A stretch of 13,952 bases of DNA. Source: an uncultured Dialister sp. Its GTDB lineage: Bacteria > Bacillota > Negativicutes > Veillonellales > Dialisteraceae. Below the pieces are notes generated by a model. It saw nothing but the letters and a program-made list of their open reading frames with translations. It had not been told where the DNA came from and ran no database searches. This document shows positions 1 through 7,533 of the stretch, piece by piece (the stretch's first letter is position 1; the number at the start of each line of letters is the position of its first letter). Location of the stretch: positions 1-13,952 of the forward strand of contig CAKQBK010000068.1 of the NCBI GenBank assembly GCA_934216155.1. Reading direction: 5' to 3'. Made by a program: the position numbers and the translations under genes.

Positions 1-139
1 CGAATGAGCTAATGACGCTAGCGTCTATCGGCACATTCGGAGAACCTGAGCAACCTGAGAACCCTTAGAAACTTGAGCAACCTGTTACCACCAACGGAAT
101 CATATCTACTAATGCAAATCCTTAACTTAATGACATTGC
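1..139. repeat. Family B nonamer palindrome, right half (cut by window start)
   Basis: The stretch opens with a hairpin-like core (CGAATGAGC at 1-9, the 12-bp palindrome GACGCTAGCGTC at 14-25, CATTCG at 34-39). A degenerate 9-bp array follows (units such as ACCTGAGCA and ACCTGAGAA, about 42-92). It ends with a 26-bp stretch at 114-139 that recurs identically at 12667-12692, the right end of the complete family B copy. The left half would lie before the window. No protein-coding content is apparent. The element stops 27 bp short of the sppA stop codon. Confidence 0.75.
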
Positions 140-166
140 CTCAGAGAGACACAAGTGCCTCCTCTA

Positions 167-1120
167 TTATTTTACAACCGGTTCATTGGATTCCATCATG
201 GCTTTTTTCATACTTTCTGCCATGGTGCGTCCTGCTGCTTCGGCTGCATTTTGGGCCTCCCCCTGCAAAATACCGCGGAGAGACATACTATTTCTACCAT
301 AGGACTTGGTAGGCACATTTTCACCAGAAATACCGCCGCTGCTGGCCGCATAATTGAGCGCATCATAATAATTGCCCATAGCATCTACCAATCCCAAATC
401 TTGTGCCTGTTTTCCTGTCAAAATGCGACCATCCGCAATGGATTTGACCTTTTCTTCATCCATATGGCGACCATCTGCCACGGTCTGAACAAACTGGTGA
501 TAAATATCATTGACCATGGTCTGCAGCATATCCCGTTCTTCCCCTGTCATAGGACGATACATGGAAAGGATATCTTTGTGAGCCCCACTTTTGATTTTAT
601 CATTTTTGACGCCCACTTTATCCATCAGGTCTTCAATGTTATTGTAATCCATGTACACACCAATGCTACCTGTCATGGTGGCAGGAGAGGCGAAAATATA
701 ATTTCCCTTGCTGGCGAGCCAATATCCAGCGGAGCAGCACATATCGCCCATGGAAATAATGATTGGCTTTTTGCTACTTCTGATTTTATCCATTTCTTCC
801 GCAATTTCTTGGGTGGCACCGGTGGAACCGCCAGGGCTATTGATGCGTACCAAAATGGCTTTGGCCTGAGGATCTTTCCGTGCCTCTTGCAGTTGTCGCA
901 TGATTTCTTCACTAGAGGATCCACTGCCACCACCAAGGACAGAATCTGTATCTGGTCCGCCGTAAATGGCACCATCGATGCGAACCACCGCCACATACCC
1001 TTTTTCAAAAGAGTCTTTTCCTGCTTCTTTCCAAAGATTGGATGTTCCCACTGCAATGGCTGCTGCCAAAAGCAAAATGAGAATCAGCATCATCCACTTG
1101 CGTTTAGGCTCTCTATTCAT
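167..1120 (-). CDS. sppA: Signal peptide peptidase SppA (S49 family, membrane-anchored)
   Basis: This is a serine protease that degrades signal peptides left in the membrane after protein export. The 317-residue product is the short, single-domain form typical of Gram-positive-type SppA. Residues 9-25 are one hydrophobic anchor (WMMLILILLLAAAIAV), so the catalytic domain should face outward. The nucleophile is Ser130 in GDMCCSAGYW and the general base is Lys182 in KSGAHKD. The 52-residue Ser-Lys spacing equals that of B. subtilis SppA (S147/K199, from memory). RINSPGGS (92-99) and TGSIGV (150-155) are further S49 motifs. The start is supported by AAGGAG about 8 bp upstream. CysCys directly before the catalytic Ser replaces the more usual small residues. 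The gene is divergent from azlC and appears monocistronic. Family assignment is secure; the exact substrate is not visible. Confidence 0.95.
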   Translation of the reverse strand: MNREPKRKWMMLILILLLAAAIAVGTSNLWKEAGKDSFEKGYVAVVRIDGAIYGGPDTDSVLGGGSGSSSEEIMRQLQEARKDPQAKAILVRINSPGGSTGATQEIAEEMDKIRSSKKPIIISMGDMCCSAGYWLASKGNYIFASPATMTGSIGVYMDYNNIEDLMDKVGVKNDKIKSGAHKDILSMYRPMTGEERDMLQTMVNDIYHQFVQTVADGRHMDEEKVKSIADGRILTGKQAQDLGLVDAMGNYYDALNYAASSGGISGENVPTKSYGRNSMSLRGILQGEAQNAAEAAGRTMAESMKKAMMESNEPVVK

Positions 1121-1149
1121 ACCATATTCTCCTTTTTTATTAAGCTAGA

Positions 1150-1215
1150 TGACTGGTAAATCGTGACTGGTAACTAGAAATCTAATGAACAACCATCACT
1201 AATCACCGAATAACC
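1150..1215. repeat. Degenerate heptamer repeat (family C remnant)
   Basis: Seven-base periodicity is visible: GACTGGT, AAATCGT, GACTGGT, AACTAGA on the left, then ACCATCA, CTAATCA, CCGAATA on the right, roughly as inverted arms. It lies in the sppA 5' UTR. It is much decayed compared with the copies at 7458 and 12328. Confidence 0.4.
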
Positions 1216-1242
1216 AAGTATCACATTTCATATGATAGCCAA

Positions 1243-1251
1243 ATTATAGCA
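1243..1251 (-). promoter_or_regulatory. Probable sppA promoter (extended -10)
   Basis: On the minus strand the sequence reads TGCTATAAT, a perfect -10 box with the TGn extension. No good -35 box is seen 17 bp upstream. The implied start gives a 5' UTR of about 115 nt that contains the heptamer remnant. Confidence 0.5.
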
Positions 1252-1286
1252 CAAATTGGTCGTGAGTTGTTACTGATTGATGGGCC

Positions 1287-1315
1287 TTGTATTTTTTTAT
1301 ATCTACGTTTATTAT
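1287..1315 (+). promoter_or_regulatory. Possible azlCD promoter
   Basis: TTGTAT (-35, weak), a 17-bp spacer and TATTAT (-10, 5 of 6) end about 58 bp before the azlC start codon. It lies in the 253-bp divergent gap with sppA. No operator or riboswitch is recognised. Confidence 0.4.
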
Positions 1316-1373
1316 AGAAATACTATGCCAACTGTTTTTATACGTAATTTACGAAAAACAAAGGAGACTATAT

Positions 1374-2084
1374 ATGAATAGAAACAATGCCCCCTGGATG
1401 GCATTGCAGGAAGCGTTTCCAGTGACGATTCCTATATTTGCAGGATTCTGGTTTGTCGCATTTGCTTATGGATTCTACATGCATACCTTAGGATTTTCTC
1501 CCCTCTATCCGATGGCGATGGCCATGATTATTTTTGGTGGTTCCCTGGAATTCATCACCGTATCTTTATTGCTTTCCCCCTTTGCCCCATGGCAAACCTT
1601 TCTCATTGCATTTACGGTGCAGGCCCGCCATTTATTTTATGGATTATCCATGCTAGAGAAATACAAAGGAGCCGGTTGGAAAAAGCCGTTCATTATTTTT
1701 ATGATGTGCGATGAAACCTTTGCATTAAATTACACCGCCACCATTCCGTATCACATTGACAGAAGTTGGTATTATTTCTGGATTTCTTTTCTTAACTATT
1801 TCTACTGGGTTTCTGGTGCTGCCATCGGTGGACTATTGGGCTCTTTGATTCAATTCAATACCAAAGGATTGAGCTTTGTCATGACCACCCTATTTCTCGT
1901 TATTTTCCTGGAGCAGTGGCTCAAGGAGAAAAAGCATTACACCGCGCTCATCGGTCTGGTTTGCTCTATCGCCAGTCTATATTTGTTTGGAAAAGAATCC
2001 TTTATCATCCCCGCTATGGTAGGCATGCTCCTTATCATTACAGTTTGCAGAAAACCCATTGAAAAGGCAGGTGGTTTCTTATGA
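1374..2084 (+). CDS. azlC: AzlC-family branched-chain amino acid exporter, large subunit
   Basis: This is the large subunit of a two-component exporter of branched-chain amino acids (AzlCD in B. subtilis, YgaZH in E. coli). I chose ATG 1374 because AAAGGAG lies 7 bp upstream; a longer frame back to 1287 would run through the promoter region. The product has 236 residues, usual for AzlC, with several hydrophobic segments. The family signatures QARHLFYGLSM and CDETFAL are clear. The stop codon overlaps the azlD start by four bases (ATGA), which indicates translational coupling. No Lrp-type regulator gene is adjacent. The subunit identity is secure; branched-chain specificity is inferred from the family. 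Confidence 0.9.
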   Translation: MNRNNAPWMALQEAFPVTIPIFAGFWFVAFAYGFYMHTLGFSPLYPMAMAMIIFGGSLEFITVSLLLSPFAPWQTFLIAFTVQARHLFYGLSMLEKYKGAGWKKPFIIFMMCDETFALNYTATIPYHIDRSWYYFWISFLNYFYWVSGAAIGGLLGSLIQFNTKGLSFVMTTLFLVIFLEQWLKEKKHYTALIGLVCSIASLYLFGKESFIIPAMVGMLLIITVCRKPIEKAGGFL

Positions 2085-2416
2085 CAGACATGCCATTCTA
2101 CGAACAAGCATTGACCATCCTCATCTGTGCCATTGCCACTATGATCACTCGTTTTCTTCCTTTTTTGTGCTTTAAACCAGGCAGTGATTTACCACCCTAT
2201 GTGAAATATTTAGGCAAAGCCCTCCCCTCTGCCGTCTTTGCTCTTCTCGTGGTCTATTGCCTAAAAGACGTGTCATTCACAAGCGATTCCCATGGCCTAC
2301 CAGAAATCATTTCCCTTCTCCTCACCACCGCTGTCCATATATGGAAACGGCAAATGCTTCTCTCCATGGCACTGGGTACGGTGAGTTATATGGTGCTAGT
2401 TCAATATTTCTTCTAA
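2081..2416 (+). CDS. azlD: AzlD-family branched-chain amino acid exporter, small subunit
   Basis: This is the small membrane subunit partnering AzlC. The 111-residue protein has three or four hydrophobic segments. It carries the family features TRFLPFLCF (about 23-31) and KALPSAVFALLVVYCLKDV (about 46-64). Its start overlaps the azlC stop (ATGA), so the two are one transcription and translation unit. The gene converges on the MFS exporter gene at 2700, and the 283-bp gap between them holds the first family A palindrome, about 40 bp past the azlD stop. Confidence 0.9.
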   Translation: MTDMPFYEQALTILICAIATMITRFLPFLCFKPGSDLPPYVKYLGKALPSAVFALLVVYCLKDVSFTSDSHGLPEIISLLLTTAVHIWKRQMLLSMALGTVSYMVLVQYFF

Positions 2417-2457
2417 CAAAAATGTTAGCATAACATGATTTGAAAATACCGTTATAT

Positions 2458-2661
2458 AAAAAGGTTAGCCCTTCGGGCGGGTTACACTCTATGAGTTCTG
2501 CTCTTTAACAAAATAATGATCCGATAGCTAAAAAGGTTATAAAGGGTTATGTACAGACGATACATGCATAACCTTTTATAACCTTTTTGCTATTTGTATT
2601 CTTGTTTTGTTAGAAAGCCGTATTCATAGAATATACCCTACCCGAAGGGCTAACCTTTTTT
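2458..2661. repeat. Family A long palindrome, copy 1 (about 204 bp)
   Basis: Two arms of about 95 bp face each other around a short centre near 2553-2563. The left arm starts AAAAAGGTTAGCCCTTCGGG and the right arm ends with its complement, CCCGAAGGGCTAACCTTTTT. The inner arms carry AAAAAGGTTATAAAGGGTTAT (2530-2550) and its near-complement (2566-2587). It sits between the convergent azlD and MFS genes, so as RNA it could terminate or protect both transcripts. It resembles the copies at 5559 and 7616. Confidence 0.9.
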
Positions 2662-2699
2662 AAGATTTGGTCGCTTCTTATTTCTATGCGCCTCCACCT

Positions 2700-3917
2700 T
2701 CATTTCTCATTCCTTATTTTTAGAAATATCATTCCTGCCGCCAAAATCTGTATGGCACAGGAAATCATGAAAACAGGTGCCATTTCTCCGAAAAGGGTGG
2801 CAATGCCGCCACCCAAAAGCGGTCCCATACAGTTACCTATATTCATAGCCGCTGCATTGATACCAAACGCACTGCCTCGTTCTTCCGGCCGTATAACTTC
2901 TGGAATAGCCCCAGCAATGGATGTCATGCCGCCGGTGGTGAAAAATCCAAAACCAAATTGTCCCAAACCGAAAAGAAAGACTGTCGGTGCCAAGTATTGC
3001 AAGCCAGAAAAGAGCCCCGCGCCTAAGAAAGACACCATCATAGCCAGATAGAAGCCTTTTCTTTCGCCAAAGCGCCCCCAGAACGGCCCTGCCAGTACAC
3101 CAGCAATCCCAGCGGCCCCACAAATCAGACCAGATTCCAGGACCGCATTGCCTCTGCCACCGGTGAGTTCCATCACGTGGACGGCAATAAGAGGATTGAT
3201 AATGAGCATAGCACACTGGTTGATAATCATAAGTCCAATGAGTTTCATAAAATCTTTATTATGAGACACTTCTCGGAATGAAGCCAAAATGCCTTTCTTC
3301 TGTTTTTTCTTTTTTGCCGCTTTGGGAGGTTCTTTTACGAAGAGAAAAACCAAAGCAAATGCCACGAGATCAATCACAGCTGCCAGCAAAAAAGGAAGCC
3401 GAAGGCCCACCATAGCTCCCAGCACGCCGCCCAAGAATGGCCCCATCATAGTACCAGCACTTCTGCCACCAAGAAGAATACCAATGGCTGTTCCTGCGTG
3501 ACTGCCTGCCACTTCTGAAAGAAGGGCCTGGGAAATAGGAATGAACCCAAAAGAAAATCCTTGAAATATTCGTGCACCCAGGAGCTCCCACGGCGACTGT
3601 GCAAAGTAGGATAAGAAATAGGAAATAGACAAACAAGCCGCAGCTCGTAGAATCATTTTCCGCATGCCAAACCGATCGGCCAGTGCGCCCCAAATAGGCA
3701 TCACAATAGCGCCCATGACAAACATGCCCGATACAATAATAGAATTCCAAAGAGCCACATTGTCTTCCGTAGCTCCCACTTCTAGTAAAAACAATGGCAA
3801 AAAAGGAAATACCAAGGTGGCACTGCCACCGATGCAAGCCGCCCCTAAGGCAGAAACCATAATGGTCTGACGAACTTCTTTGTCGGATAATGTCCGAAGT
3901 GAATCCGCCTGTGACAT
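2700..3917 (-). CDS. MFS transporter, 12-helix drug:H+ antiporter type
   Basis: This is a proton-driven exporter of the major facilitator superfamily, most like the DHA1 drug exporters (MdtG/TetA type). The 405-residue protein has about twelve hydrophobic segments split by a basic central loop (KAAKKKKQKKG, about 198-208). Motif A is GALADRFGMRKM (about 77-88) in the loop between helices 2 and 3. The motif C-like GPFLGGVLG (about 158-166) in helix 5 is typical of exporters. The start is supported by AAGGAGGGG upstream. The family B copy at 3945-4080 abuts its leader. No regulator gene is next to it. The substrate cannot be told from sequence alone. Confidence 0.88.
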   Translation of the reverse strand: MSQADSLRTLSDKEVRQTIMVSALGAACIGGSATLVFPFLPLFLLEVGATEDNVALWNSIIVSGMFVMGAIVMPIWGALADRFGMRKMILRAAACLSISYFLSYFAQSPWELLGARIFQGFSFGFIPISQALLSEVAGSHAGTAIGILLGGRSAGTMMGPFLGGVLGAMVGLRLPFLLAAVIDLVAFALVFLFVKEPPKAAKKKKQKKGILASFREVSHNKDFMKLIGLMIINQCAMLIINPLIAVHVMELTGGRGNAVLESGLICGAAGIAGVLAGPFWGRFGERKGFYLAMMVSFLGAGLFSGLQYLAPTVFLFGLGQFGFGFFTTGGMTSIAGAIPEVIRPEERGSAFGINAAAMNIGNCMGPLLGGGIATLFGEMAPVFMISCAIQILAAGMIFLKIRNEK

Positions 3918-3944
3918 GTGTATGTCCCCTCCTTTTCTATATGG

Positions 3945-4080
3945 TCAAGAGAATATGTGATGATTCCTTTTGATAAAAAGGTTCAAAAGGTACTGAAGGT
4001 TCCTAAGGTTCTCACGTTCCCCAAATGAGATGATAACGCTAGCGTTTCCCTAGAGCCTTCAAAACCTTTAGCAACCCATA
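3945..4080. repeat. Family B nonamer palindrome, degenerate copy in the MFS leader
   Basis: The left end (GAATATGTGATGATTCCTTT) matches the start of the complete copy at 12505 (GAAATATGCGATGATTTCTT). Four 9-bp units follow (AGGTTCAAA, AGGTACTGA, AGGTTCCTA, AGGTTCTCA; 3979-4014). Then come the perfect palindrome AACGCTAGCGTT (4035-4046) and weak inverted units (AGCCTTCAAA, ACCTTTAGC). The right terminal repeat is not recognisable. Confidence 0.65.
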
Positions 4081-4113
4081 AACTCTAGCCGTCCCACCGC
4101 TACAATACAAATC

Positions 4114-4137
4114 AAAAAGGAGCACAAAATGTGCTCC
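4114..4137 (-). terminator. Rho-independent terminator of tRNA-Glu
   Basis: On the minus strand, GGAGCACA and TGTGCTCC form an 8-bp stem with a 3-base loop, followed by TTTTT. It lies 9 bp past the CCA end of the tRNA. Confidence 0.85.
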
Positions 4138-4145
4138 CCATTCTT

Positions 4146-4221
4146 TGGTGACCGGTATGGGATTCGAACCCATACTCTCTGCGCTGAGAACGCAGCGTCT
4201 TAACCGTTTGACTAACCGGCC
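4146..4221 (-). tRNA. tRNA-Glu, anticodon CUC
   Basis: The 76-nt gene includes an encoded CCA. The acceptor stem GGCCGGT pairs with ACCGGTC (one G-U). The D arm (GTC...GAC) and the T arm with GGTTCGAATCC are intact. The anticodon stem CTGCG/CGCAG carries the loop TTCTCAG, giving anticodon CUC, which reads GAG. The GGCC...GTTAAGAC frame is that of bacterial tRNA-Glu. It is a single-gene transcript with its own promoter and terminator. The CUC isoacceptor is the less usual one, so a UUC tRNA-Glu must exist elsewhere. Confidence 0.95.
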
Positions 4222-4232
4222 ATGTGAAAGTA

Positions 4233-4261
4233 ATTATAAACGATAGTTCTTCAAATTTCAA
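4233..4261 (-). promoter_or_regulatory. Promoter of tRNA-Glu
   Basis: TTGAAA (-35, 5 of 6), a 17-bp spacer and TATAAT (-10, perfect) lie 12 bp upstream of the tRNA 5' end. Confidence 0.85.
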
Positions 4262-4272
4262 GATAAAATTTA

Positions 4273-4343
4273 AGTTAGCAGTACGCAGTTGACAGTTAGC
4301 GGTATATATTTTACTGCTAACAGCCAACTGTTTGCTGCTTACT
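4273..4343. repeat. Family C heptamer palindrome between coaX and tRNA-Glu
   Basis: Left arm 4273-4304 and right arm 4312-4343 are inverted copies at about 25 of 32 positions. Both arms have 7-base periodicity (units such as GTTAGCA, GTACGCA, GTTGACA). It begins 7 bp past the coaX stop codon. No T-run follows, so it is not a standard terminator. Confidence 0.7.
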
Positions 4344-4349
4344 ACAAAC

Positions 4350-5120
4350 TTATTTCTTATTTTTTTCGTAGAGAACAAGAAGACCCTTCAATGTCAACAT
4401 CGGGTCTACCACATCGATGGTTTTGGAAGACTTGGCAATCAAAGTAGCCAATCCGCCGGTGGCAATGACTTTCACGTTCGATTCTTTCAATTCCTGTTTG
4501 ATGCGATTGACAATTTCATCAATCTGTCCTACGAAGCCGTAGTAAATCCCGGCCTGCATAGCAGAAACGGTATTTCTACAAATCACGCTAGGTGTCTTCA
4601 CCAGTTCGATACGTGGCAATTTAGAAGCTCTCTGGAACAGGGCTTCCATAGAAATACCAATCCCCGGTGCCACAGCGCCGCCCAAGTAATTTCCTTTGCT
4701 ATCGATGACGCAGAATGTCGTAGCTGTCCCCATATCAATAACAATGAGAGGGCAATCGTATTCCGCAATGGCAGCTACTGCATTAACGATACGGTCAGCG
4801 CCCAATTCTTTCGGATTATCATATAAAATATTCAGTCCCGTTTTGATTCCCGGTCCTACCAGAATCGGTTTGGTATGAAAATAACGCTGAGACATGGTTT
4901 CCAAAATCGGAATGATCGGCGGAACTACGGTAGAAATAATGATATCTTCCACTTCAGAAAATTCCAGACCGTTCAAGCGGAACAGAGTTCCCAAAAGAGC
5001 CGCATAGCCATCCGCGGTCTGCAGGGCATCGGTTGCCACACGCCAGTGCTTGATCAGCTTTCTGTCTTTATAGACACCACACACAATATTCGTATTTCCT
5101 ACATCAAAAGCAAGAAGCAT
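4350..5120 (-). CDS. coaX: Type III pantothenate kinase
   Basis: CoaX phosphorylates pantothenate, the first step of coenzyme A synthesis, in the cytosol. The 256-residue protein has the expected acetate/sugar kinase fold motifs in order: DVGNTN at 6-11 (phosphate binding), GADR at 107-110 (Asp109 is the likely catalytic base), DMGTATTF at 129-136, GGAVAPG at 147-153, and TGGLA at 221-225. I chose ATG 5120 because GGAGGAG lies 7-13 bp upstream; a TTG five codons earlier would sit inside that ribosome binding site. Type III enzymes are insensitive to CoA feedback and typically need a monovalent cation. A promoter about 310 bp upstream implies a long leader. In many relatives coaX neighbours birA, as here, though a family A palindrome and bioY lie between. 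Confidence 0.95.
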   Translation of the reverse strand: MLLAFDVGNTNIVCGVYKDRKLIKHWRVATDALQTADGYAALLGTLFRLNGLEFSEVEDIIISTVVPPIIPILETMSQRYFHTKPILVGPGIKTGLNILYDNPKELGADRIVNAVAAIAEYDCPLIVIDMGTATTFCVIDSKGNYLGGAVAPGIGISMEALFQRASKLPRIELVKTPSVICRNTVSAMQAGIYYGFVGQIDEIVNRIKQELKESNVKVIATGGLATLIAKSSKTIDVVDPMLTLKGLLVLYEKNKK

Positions 5121-5429
5121 TCGAATCTCCTCCAATACATGGCCATCGCCATAATTTGATTGACGAAAACAAGAATGAATCCGAACTGCTTCCCCAGGGA
5201 AACGCTAATTTAATCAAAGCATCTGGAATTATATGAAATTTTATCCAAAACACCGTCAAGAAAATTCTTACATAGCTCGCTATTCGCAGATTTCCTTTCC
5301 TCGTTTTGAATAAAAATTCAAGATTCATTCCAAATAATGATTAAATCAGTGTTTCCCTAACTTGAAATTTCATTCCCATTTTCTAGTGCAAACCATTAAA
5401 ATTCTAATAGTCTGATTTGCGTCATGAGT

Positions 5430-5458
5430 ATAATGCAACAAAGTTTCCATTCTGTCAA
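5430..5458 (-). promoter_or_regulatory. Candidate coaX promoter
   Basis: TTGACA (perfect), a 17-bp spacer and CATTAT (4 of 6) point towards coaX. Between here and the coaX start (5121-5429) I see no gene and no riboswitch I can name. This stretch is AT-rich, with another TATAAT-like box near 5240. The 5' UTR would be about 300 nt. Confidence 0.5.
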
Positions 5459-5558
5459 GTCATTTAGAAAAATTTCTTCTATTTTTTGATATGAATAGTT
5501 TGATTGATAACAGAAAATATATGAAATAGATCTCAAAAAGCAAAAACTCATTTTCCCC

Positions 5559-5762
5559 AAAAGGGTAGCCCTTCGGGCAGGTTATACTCTATAAGATTCT
5601 TCTTACTAACAATGGAATGGTACGAATATATAAAAGGTTATAAAAAGTTATGACTAATCCGATAATCCCATAACCTTTTATAACCTTTTCTGTAGCCGAA
5701 TCATTCCATTGTTAGAAAGCAGAATTCCATAAAGTACCCCCCGCCCAAAGGGCTACCCTTTT
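5559..5762. repeat. Family A long palindrome, copy 2 (about 204 bp)
   Basis: The outer arms are AAAAGGGTAGCCCTTCGGGC (5559-5578) and GCCCAAAGGGCTACCCTTTT (5743-5762). The middle arms are TAACAATGGAATG (5607-5619) and its exact complement at 5702-5714. The inner arms are AAAAGGTTATAAAAAGTTATG and CATAACCTTTTATAACCTTTT, in sequence near 5632-5652 and 5669-5689. It lies 28 bp 3' of the bioY stop codon. The middle arms differ in sequence from copies 1 and 3 but remain complementary to each other. Confidence 0.9.
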
Positions 5763-5790
5763 CTGGCTATTATTTAAATGACAGTTGAAA

Positions 5791-6351
5791 TCAAACATGA
5801 TTTCCTTTGACTTCATAAAATCCCGCCTGATTCAAGGACTGTCTAATTCTTGTTCCCAATACCACGCCCAGAACGACTTTCACCAAATCAAATGGAATAA
5901 ATGGGAATGCAGTCATGGTGAGAGCGGTCCAAAGGGGCATTTCTTTGGCAAGGCCATACTGGAAATAGGCCATAAACCAAATGGTTCCCAGGACATAGCA
6001 GGCAATGAGTCCTAACGTGGCGGAAGAAATTTGGCGAAGGAAATGACCTTTTTCTGCCAAACGGAAACCGCTGATCCATGCCATAAGGACAAAGCCTATA
6101 TAATAGCCGCCTACAGGGGAAAAGAAAATTCCAGGTCCTGCCTTTCCCATGGTCAAAACAGGTACGCCCACAACGCCCAGGAACAGCCAAAGAGCAATGG
6201 AAATGGCACCCCATTTCCGTCCCAGTACGCCTCCGGCCAATGCACAGACGAAACTTTGAAGCGTAATCGGTACCGCGCCGATAGGAAATGTAAACTGTGA
6301 CAAAATGGCCATAATGCCGGCAAATAAAGCGGCACTTACCATATGATGCAT
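5791..6351 (-). CDS. bioY: Biotin transporter substrate-binding membrane subunit BioY
   Basis: BioY is the S component of an energy-coupling-factor biotin uptake system. It works with the shared EcfA/EcfA'/EcfT module, which is not in this window. The 186-residue protein from ATG 6351 has about six hydrophobic segments. The family core is seen at 62-83: GVPVL, then G..GPG...SPVGGYY. I chose ATG 6351 (AGAGG upstream); an in-frame TTG at 6366 with AAAGGAAG upstream is an alternative. Extending to 6444 would add residues translated from a heptamer repeat and is unlikely. The gene lies 93 bp after birA on the same strand, so biotin uptake and biotin sensing are likely co-transcribed. Confidence 0.92.
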   Translation of the reverse strand: MHHMVSAALFAGIMAILSQFTFPIGAVPITLQSFVCALAGGVLGRKWGAISIALWLFLGVVGVPVLTMGKAGPGIFFSPVGGYYIGFVLMAWISGFRLAEKGHFLRQISSATLGLIACYVLGTIWFMAYFQYGLAKEMPLWTALTMTAFPFIPFDLVKVVLGVVLGTRIRQSLNQAGFYEVKGNHV

Positions 6352-6390
6352 TTGTCCTCTTTCCAAAATAAAAACTTCCTTTCTAATTTG

Positions 6391-6441
6391 GTTAACAGTT
6401 GACTGTTGACTGTTGACGGTTAACTGTCTACTGTCTACTAG
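6391..6441. repeat. Heptamer array between birA and bioY (family C)
   Basis: There are seven units of 7 bp, mostly GTTGACT then GTCTACT variants. The outer parts (ACAGTTGAC and GTTAACTGT) are mutually complementary, so the minus-strand RNA can fold. It begins 3 bp after the birA stop codon and fills the intercistronic gap before the bioY ribosome binding site. Confidence 0.8.
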
Positions 6442-6444
6442 CAC

Positions 6445-7434
6445 TTATTTCTTCGGAATCGGCGCATCAGCGGGACGGATGTGTACATCCCCTGCCAGGA
6501 CTCGTTCCACTTTTTTGCCAGTATCAACTAGGAGACAACCATCTTTATCGATGTCAATGGCCTTGCCTGTATAGTTGTCATCACTGAAAATGACACGAAC
6601 TTCCTGTCCAATGGTGACGGACAAGGATTTCCAATCTTCCAGAACCTTATCAAATCCCTGGGTCTGTGCGATTTCGTATTCTTTTTCCAGTTCTGCCAGG
6701 ATAGCTGCCAGCAGTTCCTTACGAGATACATCGATGCCTTCGTTCAGGAAAGAAGTGGCTGTTTCGCGGCAATCTTCTGGGAATTCATTTTTCTTAATGC
6801 CCGTATTGATGCCAATGCCCATGGTGATATAATCGATCTTTTCCATGGAAGCAGACATTTCTGTCAAGATACCTACCAATTTCTTGCCATGATACAAAAT
6901 ATCATTAGGCCATTTGATGCCTGCATCGGTCAGTCCCAGACGGCGAATGCCTCGGCAAACACCGACAGCTGCCAAAAGGGTACATTTCGATGCTTCCATA
7001 GGGAAGAATTTCGGACGGAGAATCAAAGTAAACCAGATACCCTTGGCAAAAGGACAGCAGAAGTGACGACTCAAGCGACCATGACCACCGGTCTGTTCTT
7101 CTGCAATAACAATGGTACCTTCTTCAGCCCCTTCTCTAGCGATTTTTTTCGCCTGGTCATTGGTGGATGTGGTGGTTTCAAAATATACCACATGGCGGCC
7201 AAAGGTCTTGGTATGGAGTACACTTTCCAATTCCAGCGGGGTCAGCACCTTCGGCGCATAAATGAGCCGATACCCCTTTCGGGTGCTGGATTCAAAAATA
7301 TATCCTCTTTCCTTCAGCACGTTGATATGTTTCCAAATCGCTGTACGAGATACATTTAAATCTTTTGAAATTTGTTCCCCCGATACAAAAGCCCCATTGG
7401 CCTTGCGGAAATAATCCAAAATTTCATTTCTCAT
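6445..7434 (-). CDS. birA: Bifunctional biotin-protein ligase / biotin repressor BirA
   Basis: BirA activates biotin with ATP and attaches it to carboxylase carrier proteins. With its N-terminal helix-turn-helix it also represses biotin genes. In the 329-residue protein, residues 1-60 form a winged helix (SGEQISKDLNVSRTAIWKHI about 18-37, wing KGYRL 53-57). The catalytic domain shows TSTND (89-93), QTGGHGR (114-120), KWPNDIL (174-180), GILTE (188-192) and GIGIN (206-210). A C-terminal SH3-like domain follows from about 275. The biotin/AMP loop reads GGHGRLSR where E. coli has GRGRRGR: the first Arg is His, while the key second Arg is kept. AGGAGG precedes ATG 7434. The gene likely forms an operon with bioY and regulates its own promoter. 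Confidence 0.95.
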   Translation of the reverse strand: MRNEILDYFRKANGAFVSGEQISKDLNVSRTAIWKHINVLKERGYIFESSTRKGYRLIYAPKVLTPLELESVLHTKTFGRHVVYFETTTSTNDQAKKIAREGAEEGTIVIAEEQTGGHGRLSRHFCCPFAKGIWFTLILRPKFFPMEASKCTLLAAVGVCRGIRRLGLTDAGIKWPNDILYHGKKLVGILTEMSASMEKIDYITMGIGINTGIKKNEFPEDCRETATSFLNEGIDVSRKELLAAILAELEKEYEIAQTQGFDKVLEDWKSLSVTIGQEVRVIFSDDNYTGKAIDIDKDGCLLVDTGKKVERVLAGDVHIRPADAPIPKK

Positions 7435-7457
7435 ATATTGCCTCCTATTTAGTAGCT

Positions 7458-7514
7458 AGTGACTAGTGACTGGTGACTAGGAAAATGCATTCCAGCCACT
7501 AGTCACCAGTCACT
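7458..7514. repeat. Family C heptamer palindrome in the birA leader
   Basis: The left arm carries units of GTGACTA/GTGACTG (7458-7482). The right arm (7490-7514) is the inverted copy with only a few mismatches, around the centre GGAAAATGCATTCC. In the birA transcript it would form a strong hairpin that ends about 10 bases before the ribosome binding site. Confidence 0.85.
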
Positions 7515-7533
7515 CTATGTTCATATTTCCTAC

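Noticed and set aside
155..1159. Long open frame opposite sppA
   Set aside because: It is the antisense shadow of sppA, with Cys/His/Phe-rich composition and no family motif; sppA on the other strand has full catalytic motifs.
4112..4378. 88-codon frame across tRNA-Glu and the heptamer palindrome
   Set aside because: It reads through the tRNA gene, its promoter and a repeat, so it cannot be a real gene.
5104..5328. 74-codon frame in the coaX leader
   Set aside because: It has no ribosome binding site, overlaps the coaX start region, and has no homology that I recognise.
5787..5804. Hairpin over the bioY stop codon as a terminator
   Set aside because: The 7-bp stem GAAATCA/TGATTTC has no following T-run.
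6352..6444. N-terminal extension of BioY by 31 residues
   Set aside because: Those codons come from the heptamer array; the start at 6351 gives the usual BioY length and has its own ribosome binding site.
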